From the NCBI RefSeq assembly GCF_000430005.1, contig NZ_AUCY01000004.1:124001-188000 (forward strand): 64,000 nt of DNA, given 5' to 3'. Origin of the DNA: Desulfovibrio cuneatus DSM 11391 (GTDB lineage: Bacteria > Desulfobacterota > Desulfovibrionia > Desulfovibrionales > Desulfovibrionaceae). Within the stretch, counting starts at the first letter, position 1. Every line of letters begins with the position of its first letter. A program made the position numbers and the translations under genes. The notes beneath the pieces were generated by a model. The model was not told the origin of the DNA, did not search any database, and was given only the letters and a program-made list of their open reading frames with translations. This document shows, one piece after another, positions 37,167 through 45,454 of the stretch.

Positions 37167-38276
37167 TTAATGGGCACGGTTTTCCAAGCGCTGAGCAAGC
37201 GATTCCAGCAAATCGGCTAACTTGCTGCTGTGCCCGGTGCTTGCGCTGTCAGCTTCTTGGCCAGCAGGTACAGCAGCACTTCGGCCTTGCAATTCGGTCA
37301 TGCGTTCAAGCAACTCGCCCTTTTCAGCTTCAGGAGCATGGGTGGCAAGTTCACCATAAATTTCAGCAGCACCGGCAAAATCGCCTTGTTCGGCAAGCAC
37401 TTCAGCCATGGAACGAGTGCGAATGGAAAAAGGCTCTTCCTCTCCTTCCTCATCCCCTTCATCCCCCCCTTCTTCCAGGGCAGGTGCAAGGTCATGCCCG
37501 GCACTAATCTGTTTTTCAGGTACTGGGGCAAATGCACCAGAACCATCTTCAAACACAGGCAGCTCCGATGCAGGGGCAGCCACCGCAGCGGGGGCTTCTG
37601 GCTGGTGTTGCTGCTCGTCAAAAACAAGGTCCGAGTCAGCCTCAAAGCCATCGCCAAGGTCAAGGGTGCTGTCAAGTGCAGCCTCAACCGCCGGGGTTTG
37701 CGGCGCGTCGTGCACAACATGAGGGGCAGGGGCTTCATGAACCTCTGCAACACGTGCCGGGTGGGACGGTACTTTTGGTGCCGCACTGGCAGCATACGCG
37801 TGGGCTGCTTCATGGGCAGCAGCGCCGTGGTGGCTATGGGCACCATGCACCACAGGGGGCAAAGCAGCGCCCGTAAGGGCAGCAAGGCCTTGTTCCATAA
37901 TGGCACCCCACGAAATTGTTTTGCCTTGCAAAGCAAGGCCCACAACACGCATGGCAAGGGCAGCATCACGCATACCCGGTTTGGCGGAAAGAATGTTGCT
38001 CCAGGCGCCCCAGAATGCAGGGTAAGCCGAAAAAAGACGCCCTAGCTCGCTTGCTTCTCCTTCTGCGGCAGTTTGGTTGCCAGCCAGAAGCAGAAACTCA
38101 ATAAGCAGAAGGCGTGCCTCTACGTGATCGGGGTGGTGTACAATGCCTTGTTGCAATGTACTTATAGCAACGGGAAGCTGCCCGTCAGAAGCCAAAAGAC
38201 GCGCCAATGGAAAAAAGACGCGGGAACCTGGCTCTAGTGCCAATACTTCACGATACCATTCAATCTTTTGTTTCAT
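37167..38276 (-). CDS. TPR-containing protein with low-complexity middle
   Basis: 369 residues from ATG at 38276, which lies inside the end of ftsB. The N-terminal 130 residues are TPR-like (WYREVLALEPGSRVFFPLARLL, ALSTLQQGIVHHPDHVEARLLL type). The middle (150-300) is rich in His, Ala, Pro and acidic residues, probably disordered. The C-terminus has another helix pair (MAEVLAEQGDFAGAAEIYGELA). Probably a scaffold; function unknown. It is coupled to ftsB by a 17-base overlap. Confidence 0.8.
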   Translation of the reverse strand: MKQKIEWYREVLALEPGSRVFFPLARLLASDGQLPVAISTLQQGIVHHPDHVEARLLLIEFLLLAGNQTAAEGEASELGRLFSAYPAFWGAWSNILSAKPGMRDAALAMRVVGLALQGKTISWGAIMEQGLAALTGAALPPVVHGAHSHHGAAAHEAAHAYAASAAPKVPSHPARVAEVHEAPAPHVVHDAPQTPAVEAALDSTLDLGDGFEADSDLVFDEQQHQPEAPAAVAAPASELPVFEDGSGAFAPVPEKQISAGHDLAPALEEGGDEGDEEGEEEPFSIRTRSMAEVLAEQGDFAGAAEIYGELATHAPEAEKGELLERMTELQGRSAAVPAGQEADSASTGHSSKLADLLESLAQRLENRAH

Positions 38277-38586
38277 CCGCAGCCACTCCTGGCCTTTCGT
38301 GAGCTTTTTGCTCAGGGAAGATATACAGGATTTCGGTTTCCCTAACATAGTTCAAACGATTTCTCACCACTTTCTCAACATACTTGTCATCAGATTGCAA
38401 TAATCTGATTTCCTGACTTAACAAAATGTTCTTTTCGTCAAGCTCGGCAATTTGGCTTGTCAGGCGGTCGTGAAACGTTTTTAACCCTCTGTAAGCAAGA
38501 ACACCCTGTTCCCCCCACACAAGACTATAAACAAGAACCACGTTCAAAAGAAGGGAAACAACCAATGCCACCTGTCGTGCTATCAT
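38260..38586 (-). CDS. ftsB: FtsB/DivIC-family septum protein
   Basis: 108 residues with one N-terminal membrane helix (VALVVSLLLNVVLVYSLVWG), a coiled coil (LTSQIAELDEKNILLSQEIRLLQ) and the ENxVRxxLNYVRETEILYIF-type end. It would join FtsL and FtsQ at the division site. Two bases from the preceding small gene and overlapping the TPR gene. Confidence 0.87.
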   Translation of the reverse strand: MIARQVALVVSLLLNVVLVYSLVWGEQGVLAYRGLKTFHDRLTSQIAELDEKNILLSQEIRLLQSDDKYVEKVVRNRLNYVRETEILYIFPEQKAHERPGVAADETKD

Positions 38587-38588
38587 AT

Positions 38589-38867
38589 TTATTGCAACAA
38601 CCGCAAGGGGTCTTTCCGGGTTTGCAGCCCACTTCCAAGGGGCTCTTGAATTTCAGCCAAAAATTTTCCTGTGGCAGCTTCTATTCGGCACACATCATCT
38701 TCAACCACGCGCACGCCATCTATATGAGAAAAAGCCTGGCGCAGGGTTTTCATTTCTTCGGCAAGGGCAGGACCAAGGTGGGAACAGGAAAGCGCTTCTT
38801 CCAGTTCAAGAATGGTTTGCAGGCAGTTGCGAAGGCGCAACACAAGCTGTTGTTTGTCTGCGGGCAT
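38589..38867 (-). CDS. Hypothetical protein, 92 residues
   Basis: A small helical protein (LVLRLRNCLQTILELEEALSCSHLGPALAEEMKTLRQAF) with no signal or membrane helix. Its position between pgsA and ftsB, with tight spacing on both sides (23 and 2 bases), supports a real gene. Family not recognised. Confidence 0.7.
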   Translation of the reverse strand: MPADKQQLVLRLRNCLQTILELEEALSCSHLGPALAEEMKTLRQAFSHIDGVRVVEDDVCRIEAATGKFLAEIQEPLGSGLQTRKDPLRLLQ

Positions 38868-38890
38868 TTTCGTTCCGGGTTTGGCAACCG

Positions 38891-39475
38891 TTACAGGCTG
38901 CTCGTTTTATTCTCTTGGTGAGGGTGTTTTTTCTCTTTGGTGGTGTAAAAAAACACAGCAAAGTAATTCCAGCCGGAATACACGGTAAGCGCTGTAGCAA
39001 GATACAGCAACCATGTACCAATTTGGTGTGAAGGCAAACCAAACAGCGGGTAATGCAACATAAGGGGCACCAGGGCCACAATTTGCAAAATGGTTTTGAT
39101 TTTTCCGTATTTGTCTGCGGCAATAACCATGCCTTCATCGGCGGCAATGGCCCGAAGGCCTGTAACCATAAGGTCGCGGGAAATAATAATAATGGCCACC
39201 CAGCCACCTACCCAACCGAGCTGCACCAGCATAACCAGCACGGCGGAAATAAGCACCTTATCGGCCAGGGGGTCTACAAACTTGCCAAAGCTGGTTATTT
39301 GCCCAGCCTTGCGGGCGAGGTAGCCATCCACCATATCGGTAAGAGCTGCGGCAATAAACAGCAGCGCAGCAAAAAAGCACCCCCACCAACTTGCACTGGC
39401 AAGAAACAGCAGAATAATGGGCACCACCGCTATGCGCGAAAGTGAGAGTATATTAGGCAAGTTCCAGACAACCAT
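38891..39475 (-). CDS. pgsA: CDP-diacylglycerol-glycerol-3-phosphate phosphatidyltransferase
   Basis: About 194 residues, several membrane helices. The CDP-alcohol phosphotransferase motif is present: D-M-V-D-G-Y-L-A-R-K-A-G-(x)n-G-K-F-V-D-P-L-A-D-K. Makes phosphatidylglycerophosphate. N-terminal WNLPNILSLSRI matches the family start, so ATG 39475 is preferred over the TTG at 39502. Confidence 0.92.
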   Translation of the reverse strand: MVVWNLPNILSLSRIAVVPIILLFLASASWWGCFFAALLFIAAALTDMVDGYLARKAGQITSFGKFVDPLADKVLISAVLVMLVQLGWVGGWVAIIIISRDLMVTGLRAIAADEGMVIAADKYGKIKTILQIVALVPLMLHYPLFGLPSHQIGTWLLYLATALTVYSGWNYFAVFFYTTKEKKHPHQENKTSSL

Positions 39476-39727
39476 GAACAGCACCCACAGCGATGTTAGC
39501 AACCTGCCAGGTTTTCACCTGGCAACACGAGCAAAAGCCACAAAAAACTCGGCAGGAGTCATAAAACTCAGGCGTACCAGCCAAAAACACTCCCTGCATT
39601 CTGCTTTCCTTTCTATACTACCTGAGAGCGCGACGAAGTGCAATGCCAGTTGGCATGTAAGCCTAAAAAGCTTTCATTTTGCCTGTTGCGAAAAGTCAAA
39701 AATGAGCCACTGGCAACGCGTTGAACA

Positions 39728-39755
39728 AAAAGAAGCCACTGCGTGCAGTGGCTTC
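39728..39755 (-). terminator. Terminator after mrp
   Basis: GAAGCCACTGC, GT, GCAGTGGCTTC (39732-39755) with TTTTTGTT following on the minus strand. About 60 bases past the mrp stop. Confidence 0.85.
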
Positions 39756-39815
39756 CCTCAGGCTGGCAGGAAAAAACAGAAAGCGCCGCCCTGCTCCCTG
39801 CCTTACAGCGTATTC

Positions 39816-40772
39816 TTACTCTTTCGGCAAATGCATGCGTACAAAGCGCTCTTTGGCGCAGGCTTCAATTACAGTTTCTGCCAGAGCAAAAAACTGTTTT
39901 TTTGCAGCGTGTTCGCCTTCAAGAAGAACCACAGGCACGCCTTTGTCTGCCGCCACCACGGTGGCAGGGTCCAGGGGAATGGCCCCCAGAAATGGCACGC
40001 CGTAATGTTGGGCCAGTATTTCACCGCCGCCCTTCTTGAACAGGGGAATATCTCCTCCGCAATGGGGGCAGGCCAGCCCGCTCATGTTTTCTACCACCCC
40101 AAGCACCGTGCCATGGGCGTGCTGCAAGAAGTTCATGGCTTTTCGCACGTCGGCCAGGGAAATTTCCTGGGGCGTAGTCACCATAATGCTCAGTGCCTCC
40201 GGCAGGGTTTTCATGATGGTCAAGTGCTCATCCCCCGTGCCGGGAGGGGAGTCAATGACCAGAAAGTCCAAATCGCCCCACTTCACATCGCTTAAGAACT
40301 GGCGGATGGCGGCTGTTTTTTTGGGGCCGCGCCAAATAATGGCAGTGTCTTTGTCGTGCAGGAGCGAATCCATGGAAAGCACCTTCACATTGTCACGGTA
40401 AAGAGCAGGCAACAACGTTTCGCCATCTTCGTCCATATCAAGGCCACTGCCAAGGCCCAACAGGTTGGGTACACTGGGGCCGTGAATATCCACATCCAGA
40501 ATGCCCACACGCTTTCCCCGTTCAGCAAGGGCTATGGCCAGGTTAACGGCCACAGAGCTTTTCCCCACACCGCCTTTACCACTCATAACAAACAGCACGT
40601 GGCCCATGTGGCCCACGGCCTGGGCAATTTGGGCATCCTGCATGGACATGGGGTCATTTGCCCCACGGCTGGAAGCACAACCAGAGCAACCAGAGCCGTC
40701 GTTACCGGCCTTGGAACAACTGGATTGAGAAGAACAACCCGCTGCCGGGGCTGTGGGAATGGAATCAGCCAT
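39816..40772 (-). CDS. mrp: Mrp/NBP35-family iron-sulfur carrier ATPase
   Basis: 318 residues. The deviant Walker A GKGGVGKS, DVDIHGPSVPNLLG and the C-terminal CPHCGG pair that holds a bridging cluster are present. An N-terminal Cys-rich tail (C13, C19, C29, C32) recalls eukaryotic Nbp35, which uses four N-terminal Cys for a stable [4Fe-4S] cluster, though the spacing differs. It inserts or carries iron-sulfur clusters. Start 40772 follows AAGGAG. Confidence 0.93.
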   Translation of the reverse strand: MADSIPTAPAAGCSSQSSCSKAGNDGSGCSGCASSRGANDPMSMQDAQIAQAVGHMGHVLFVMSGKGGVGKSSVAVNLAIALAERGKRVGILDVDIHGPSVPNLLGLGSGLDMDEDGETLLPALYRDNVKVLSMDSLLHDKDTAIIWRGPKKTAAIRQFLSDVKWGDLDFLVIDSPPGTGDEHLTIMKTLPEALSIMVTTPQEISLADVRKAMNFLQHAHGTVLGVVENMSGLACPHCGGDIPLFKKGGGEILAQHYGVPFLGAIPLDPATVVAADKGVPVVLLEGEHAAKKQFFALAETVIEACAKERFVRMHLPKE

Positions 40773-40854
40773 TGTATGCTCCTTCTTCAAGTGAAAAAAT
40801 CGTGTTATGAACAGAATGTTATATGTATGGGATGGAAAATTTTTGTTATTGGCC

Positions 40855-41022
40855 TACTCGACCCGAGTCAAAAGCGCTGCCCAACGAAGGCAAAAACGTT
40901 TCCTCTACAAGTGCAGGAGTGGATTTTTGCTTTTTGCCAAGGCGGGCAAGCTTTTGATGAGGCGAGTGTACTCTTACGGTACTCGACCCGAGTCAAAAGC
41001 GCTGCCCAACGAAAGCAAAAAC
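40855..41022. repeat. 43-bp direct repeat and long inverted repeat (family D)
   Basis: TACTCGACCCGAGTCAAAAG...GCAAAAAC at 40855-40897 recurs at 40980-41022 with one mismatch. Between them TTTTGCTTTTTGCC...AAGCTTTTGATGAGGCGAGT (40923-40970) is close to the inverted version, so 40855-40971 can fold into a long hairpin. Confidence 0.75.
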
Positions 41023-41039
41023 AAAAAGACACCCTGCAC

Positions 41040-41684
41040 TTAGGCCCAGCCGTGGGTGCCGACTAGATCCACAAACGAAACAGCATCCAAGGCGCGGCCT
41101 TGCACTTTGCCTTCTTCTTTGGTCACGCACACAAGGCGTTGCCCGCGGCGTTCTTCCCCCACAGGAATAACCATTATTCCCGGGTCGGCAAGTTGGGCCA
41201 CCAGGGGCTTGGGTATGGAAGGGCCGCCAGCGGTAACAATAATGCGGTCAAAGGGGCCTGCTTCTTCCCAGCCGTGGGTGCCGTCTGCCAGCTTCAGGCG
41301 CAGGCCCCGGTAGCGCAGGCGCAGAAATAGGTCTGCGGCACGGGTGTACAGTTCAGGAATACGCTCTATGGAATACACTTCCAGCCCCATGCTGTGCAGC
41401 ACTGCGGCCTGGTAGCCGGAACCGGTGCCAATTTCCAGAATACGCATGCCGGGCTTAGCCTGTAAAAGTTCTGTCATGGCAGCCACCACATGGGGCTGCG
41501 AAATGGTTTGCCCAAGACCTATGGGCAGGGGGTAATCTTCATAGGCGCGGGGCACAAGGGCCTCTGGCACAAACAAATGCCGCGGCACAGTACGCATGGC
41601 TTCCAGCACAAGCGGGTCGGTTATACCTCGCGTTATAAGCTGGTCGCGCACCATTCGGTCGCGGCTTATGCGGTATGCGGTCAT
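41040..41684 (-). CDS. pcm: Protein-L-isoaspartate O-methyltransferase
   Basis: 214 residues. SAM motif [39 protein letters not shown] and [10 protein letters not shown] are family signatures. Repairs isoaspartyl damage. AAGGAA precedes the ATG. Confidence 0.95.
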   Translation of the reverse strand: MTAYRISRDRMVRDQLITRGITDPLVLEAMRTVPRHLFVPEALVPRAYEDYPLPIGLGQTISQPHVVAAMTELLQAKPGMRILEIGTGSGYQAAVLHSMGLEVYSIERIPELYTRAADLFLRLRYRGLRLKLADGTHGWEEAGPFDRIIVTAGGPSIPKPLVAQLADPGIMVIPVGEERRGQRLVCVTKEEGKVQGRALDAVSFVDLVGTHGWA

Positions 41685-42036
41685 GGCCTTTCCTTGAACA
41701 ATATAGTTGCCTTTATGCCTTTGGCAGTACGTTACAAACGGGGACTAATGCCCACCGATGCCACACATGCCCCCGGCAGAGGGTGCCCTGCGGGCAAGAA
41801 TGAAGCTCTTTTTGATAATCACGCCCTCTTGTGGAACAAATTTTCACGCGCAAGTCAATGCCTTATATGCCTAAAAGGCAGCAGGCAAGGCAAATGAGCC
41901 AGAACGGACAGCTTTGCCTTGCAGCAAGAATGGTTCATATGTATTATGAGGTTGTTTGCAGCGAAAGGAAATATGAGCACCCCCTGCCGGGGCGTTGTTG
42001 ACCACACAGAGCAAAGGCAAGGAGTTTTTCAACGGC
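41685..42036. other. Gap between divergent pcm and the siroheme gene
   Basis: About 350 bases with no convincing gene. Upstream regions of both flanking genes; I see no repeat-family member or strong terminator. A GCCTTATATGCCTAAAAGGC hairpin lies at 41860-41879. Confidence 0.4.
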
Positions 42037-42708
42037 ATGCAGTTCTACCCACTTTTTTTGAATTTACACAACAAGGAAGTCCTTGTGGTGGGCGGTGGTG
42101 CTGTGGGAGCCCGCAAAATTGCTTCCCTGCTTATGGCAGAGCCGCAAAAAATTATGGTGGTAGAACCTGCCCCAGGCACAGCCCTTGCCCCGCTTTTGCA
42201 AAACAGCTGTGTACACCTTGCCTGCCGTCCTTTTCAGCCAGAAGATATTTTGGGCAAAGCCCTGGTGTTTGCCGCCACAGGCAACCGCCAGGTAAACGAA
42301 CTGGTGGCAGACCTGTGCGAGGCACGCGGAATTTTGTGCAATAGTGCAGACAACCAGGAAAAAAGCGCCTTTGTGGTGCCCGCGCATTTTCATAATGGCC
42401 CCATTTTGGCCGCCATTGGTACCCAGGGGGCAAGCCCGGCCCTTTCCCGGCGGTTGCGCCAGGAGCTGGAAATGTGGCTTGATAACCGGTTCACACGCCT
42501 AGCCCTGGTGCTGGGTAGGCTGCGCCCCCAGTTACTGGCCCAAGGCCTGCCGACAGAAGAAAACACCCACATTTTCAGAACACTGGTGAATGGCCCCCTG
42601 GCAGACCTGTTACACCAAGGGCGCTTTGAAGAAGCCCGCATCTATCTGGCCACAGTGCTACCAGAACCACTCCACCCCCACGTGGGAGATTTGCTCCATG
42701 AGCTTTGA
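42037..42708 (+). CDS. Precorrin-2 dehydrogenase/siroheme synthase N-terminal domain protein
   Basis: 223 residues like the N-terminal half of CysG or Met8p: MQFYPLFLNLHNKEVLVVGGGAVGARKIASLL is the NAD-binding start, with ILCNSADNQEKSAFVVPA and GASPALSRRLRQELE later. Makes sirohydrochlorin from precorrin-2; siroheme is needed for sulfite reductase. The methyltransferase domain of CysG is absent. Start at 42037 has AAGGAG 12 bases away, a little far. It overlaps the next gene by 11 bases. Confidence 0.9.
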   Translation: MQFYPLFLNLHNKEVLVVGGGAVGARKIASLLMAEPQKIMVVEPAPGTALAPLLQNSCVHLACRPFQPEDILGKALVFAATGNRQVNELVADLCEARGILCNSADNQEKSAFVVPAHFHNGPILAAIGTQGASPALSRRLRQELEMWLDNRFTRLALVLGRLRPQLLAQGLPTEENTHIFRTLVNGPLADLLHQGRFEEARIYLATVLPEPLHPHVGDLLHEL

Positions 42709-43516
42709 ATCAATACTCATCCTTTTGGTAATACTTTCGTATTCATTTGCCACCCTAGGTATTTTTATGGGTACCCTTGCCATGCGCCGCAAGGTTAAGG
42801 TGGCGGCAAACTGGTTTACTTTTGCCGGGTTTGGCCTGCATACCCTTGCTGTGCTTGTTACCCTGGTGGCGCACCCTTTTGCGGAACTTTCCGCCGGGTA
42901 TTTCATGCAGTTACTTTCCTGGCTGCTTATCTTTTTATACCTTGCGGCATGGCGTTTTTTGCGCCTTCCCTTCCTTGCCCTAACAGCCGCGCCCCTGGCA
43001 CTTTTGCTGTTTGTGCTTTCCCTGCGTCTTTCCAATGTTACCAGTGTGCTGCCGGAACATTGGGCCGTGCTGTTTTTTGGGCTGCACGTACTTTCCCTGT
43101 TCATAAGCCTTGGGCTTTTGGCCATGGCCTTTGGTTCTGGCCTGCTGTTTGTGTATATGGAACGTAAAATTAAAACTAAAATGCCTCTTGCAGATTTCGC
43201 CAAAGGGCTGCCGGGCTTAAGTATATACGATAAAGTGAATAAAATTGCGGTGGTTGTGGGCTTCCCGCTATACACGCTGGGGCTTATGTCCAGTTTTATC
43301 TGGCTGCCACTCAGCCAACACCAGCTTGAAAACCCTAAAGTACTACTTTCATTATTCACTTGGTTTCTGTACGCTTTGCTGTTCTACCAGCGCATGGCCC
43401 TTGGCTACCAAGGCAGAAAGACGGCTGTAATGGCCATTATCATTTTCAGTATTTCAGCTCTTTCCCTTACGCTGGACTTTTTCCTTTCCCACCACAGCAC
43501 GTTGTTGCAGCCCTGA
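42698..43516 (+). CDS. HemX/CcsA-like membrane protein
   Basis: 272 residues, eight or so helices, in the cytochrome c assembly (CcsA/CcmC) superfamily. It has conserved His residues (FGLHVLS, FAGFGLHTLAV) and a WLPLSQ segment instead of the full WAxxxWGxYW tryptophan motif. Placement just before hemA matches the HemX arrangement; HemX modulates glutamyl-tRNA reductase in Bacillus. It starts inside the previous gene after GGGAG and ends two bases before hemA. Confidence 0.8.
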   Translation: MSFESILILLVILSYSFATLGIFMGTLAMRRKVKVAANWFTFAGFGLHTLAVLVTLVAHPFAELSAGYFMQLLSWLLIFLYLAAWRFLRLPFLALTAAPLALLLFVLSLRLSNVTSVLPEHWAVLFFGLHVLSLFISLGLLAMAFGSGLLFVYMERKIKTKMPLADFAKGLPGLSIYDKVNKIAVVVGFPLYTLGLMSSFIWLPLSQHQLENPKVLLSLFTWFLYALLFYQRMALGYQGRKTAVMAIIIFSISALSLTLDFFLSHHSTLLQP

Positions 43517-43518
43517 TT

Positions 43519-44883
43519 ATGGACAAATACCTTATTCTTGCCGGTTTAAATTACAAAACGGCCCCGGTGGAAGTGCGCGAGCGCTTCGCCCTAACTGACC
43601 CAGCCCTGAAAGAGCAAGGCATAATTCCCCTTGGCAAGGGCATTAACGAATGCATGGTACTTTCCACCTGCAACCGGGTGGAAATAGTGGCGGTTGCCAA
43701 TGCGCCAGGGGCCAGCGAACAATTGCTGGAACACTGGGCCACATGCCGAAACCAGCCTGTAAGCGCCCTGCGCCCCTATGTGTATATTCACCATGGCCCT
43801 GCGGCAGTGGAACACCTGTTTACCGTGGCTGCCAGCCTGGATTCCATGGTGCTGGGTGAACCGCAAATTCTGGGACAATTAAAAGACGCCTACCGCTATG
43901 CCCTGGAACAGCGCCATGCACGGGTTATTCTGAACCGACTACTGCACAAGGCCTTTTCTGTTGCTAAGCGGGTACGCACCGAAACAGCCGTGGCTTCCAG
44001 TGCCGTTTCCATCAGCTATGCAGCCGTGGAACTGGCCAAACGCATTTTTGATGACATGAGTGACATTCGGGCCATGCTCATTGGCGCAGGGGAAATGGCG
44101 GAACTTGCCGCCACTCATCTGGTGAATGCGGGTATTAAGTCTGTGCGGGTAGCCAACCGCACCCATGAACGCGCACTGCAACTGGCGCGGCAATATGGCG
44201 GTGCGGCAGTGCCCTTTGAATGCCTTGCCGAACACTTGGCCGAAGTGGATATTGTTATCAGCTCCACAGGCTCGCACGAACCCATCATACGCGCCAAAGA
44301 CATGCGTAACGTACTGAAACGCCGTAAAAACCGACCCATGTTCTTTATAGATATTGCCGTGCCACGAGACATTGACCCAGACGTGAACAGCCTGGATAAC
44401 GTGTACCTGTACGACATAGACGACCTGAAAGAAGTGGTGGAAGAAAACCTTGCCAACAGGCGGGAAGAAGCGGGGAAAGCGGCGGAAATCGTCACGGCAG
44501 AGGCCGCCATATTCGTAAGCTGGATGGAAGAGCTGGACCTGCAACCCACCATTGTAAAGCTTGTGCGCCGCGCGGAACGTATTGCCAATGAGGAACTGGA
44601 GAAAACCTTGAAACGCATTGGCCCTGTTTCCGAGGATACCCGGCTCGCACTGGAAGCCATGCTGGCTGCGGTTATCAAAAAAACGAACCATGAACCCATT
44701 TCATTTTTGCGCCGCAGGTTTGCAGAGCAAAATGCGGCAGACACTGCCATTCATACTGTGCGCCGGGTGTTTAACCTGGACGTAGAAAACGTGCCAGAAG
44801 ATGCCCACCTGGGCCGCCGTAAGTCGACATGCAGCAACAGCAGTTGTGGCACATGCCGGTCGTGCCGGGGCACTAAAAAGTAG
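43519..44883 (+). CDS. hemA: Glutamyl-tRNA reductase with Cys-rich tail
   Basis: 454 residues. Active-site Cys in STCNRVE (about 50), MVLGEPQILGQ and the NADPH motif IGAGEMAELAA are present. Makes glutamate-1-semialdehyde, the first committed step of tetrapyrrole synthesis. The C-terminus ends in a Cys cluster (C438, C443, C446, C449) of CxxxxCxxCxxC form that is not part of the usual enzyme; it may bind metal, haem or a cluster and give feedback control. Immediately after the HemX gene. Confidence 0.94.
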   Translation: MDKYLILAGLNYKTAPVEVRERFALTDPALKEQGIIPLGKGINECMVLSTCNRVEIVAVANAPGASEQLLEHWATCRNQPVSALRPYVYIHHGPAAVEHLFTVAASLDSMVLGEPQILGQLKDAYRYALEQRHARVILNRLLHKAFSVAKRVRTETAVASSAVSISYAAVELAKRIFDDMSDIRAMLIGAGEMAELAATHLVNAGIKSVRVANRTHERALQLARQYGGAAVPFECLAEHLAEVDIVISSTGSHEPIIRAKDMRNVLKRRKNRPMFFIDIAVPRDIDPDVNSLDNVYLYDIDDLKEVVEENLANRREEAGKAAEIVTAEAAIFVSWMEELDLQPTIVKLVRRAERIANEELEKTLKRIGPVSEDTRLALEAMLAAVIKKTNHEPISFLRRRFAEQNAADTAIHTVRRVFNLDVENVPEDAHLGRRKSTCSNSSCGTCRSCRGTKK

Positions 44884-44892
44884 AGCGTATTA

Positions 44893-45066
44893 CACAATTG
44901 AAATTGTTGTACTTTACGTGGGGAGGCTCTGCCCCCCCCTCCGCCAAGGGCATCATGCCCTTGGAACCCGCATCAGCGTTCACTTTCCCGCCCTGCGGGG
45001 AAGTGAACATAAATGGGTACAAGGGGCGTTATGCCCCTTGCAGGGGCTGGGGGACAGCGTCCCCCA
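44893..45066. repeat. Array of hairpins downstream of hemA
   Basis: In a row: ACAATTGAAATTGT (44893-44906); GGGGAGGCTCTGCCCCCCC (44920-44938); CCAAGGGCATCATGCCCTTGG (44944-44964); GTTCACTTTCCC...GGGGAAGTGAAC (44978-45008); CAAGGGGCGTTATGCCCCTTG (45020-45040); TGGGGGACAGCGTCCCCCA (45048-45066). No ORF. The last hairpin is followed by ATAAAAG and could also end hemA transcription. Confidence 0.75.
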
Positions 45067-45116
45067 ATAAAAGTCAATAAAATTCATTGTGCAATGGTTT
45101 AAAAGAGGGAGGGTTA

Positions 45117-45452
45117 ATGCGTACATATACCATAGACCAGCTAAACGCCCAGGACATTACCGCCATCACCAAACACCTGCAAGGGCTTGGGCTTGGTGCC
45201 GGGCTGGAAGGGTTGTTCTGGCTGCCCGTGGCCCTGGAGCACCTTTCCCCCACCCAGCAGGAACATGCCGCCAAGTGCGGCCCCTATGCCCTGGGCCTGG
45301 AAGTAACAGAAGACGCCCTGCACCTTGAATTACTTGTGCGTGCCCGCAATGCCATGCGCTGTGAATGCATTGCCACCGCCCCCCCAGCCCTGCGCCAACA
45401 CATTATGGACTACCTGGACGCCATGCTGGTGGAGCTGGGCATTCACGCTTAG
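45117..45452 (+). CDS. Hypothetical protein, 111 residues
   Basis: ATG at 45117 follows a strong GGAGGG. Soluble alpha/beta protein (YTIDQLNAQDITAITKHLQGLGLGAGLEGLFWLPV). Two bases before tilS. It looks like a small conserved protein of this group but I do not recognise a family. Confidence 0.75.
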   Translation: MRTYTIDQLNAQDITAITKHLQGLGLGAGLEGLFWLPVALEHLSPTQQEHAAKCGPYALGLEVTEDALHLELLVRARNAMRCECIATAPPALRQHIMDYLDAMLVELGIHA

Positions 45453-45454
45453 CC

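Noticed and set aside
44893-45066. CRISPR array
   Set aside because: The hairpins are all different from each other and there is no repeat-spacer periodicity or cas gene.
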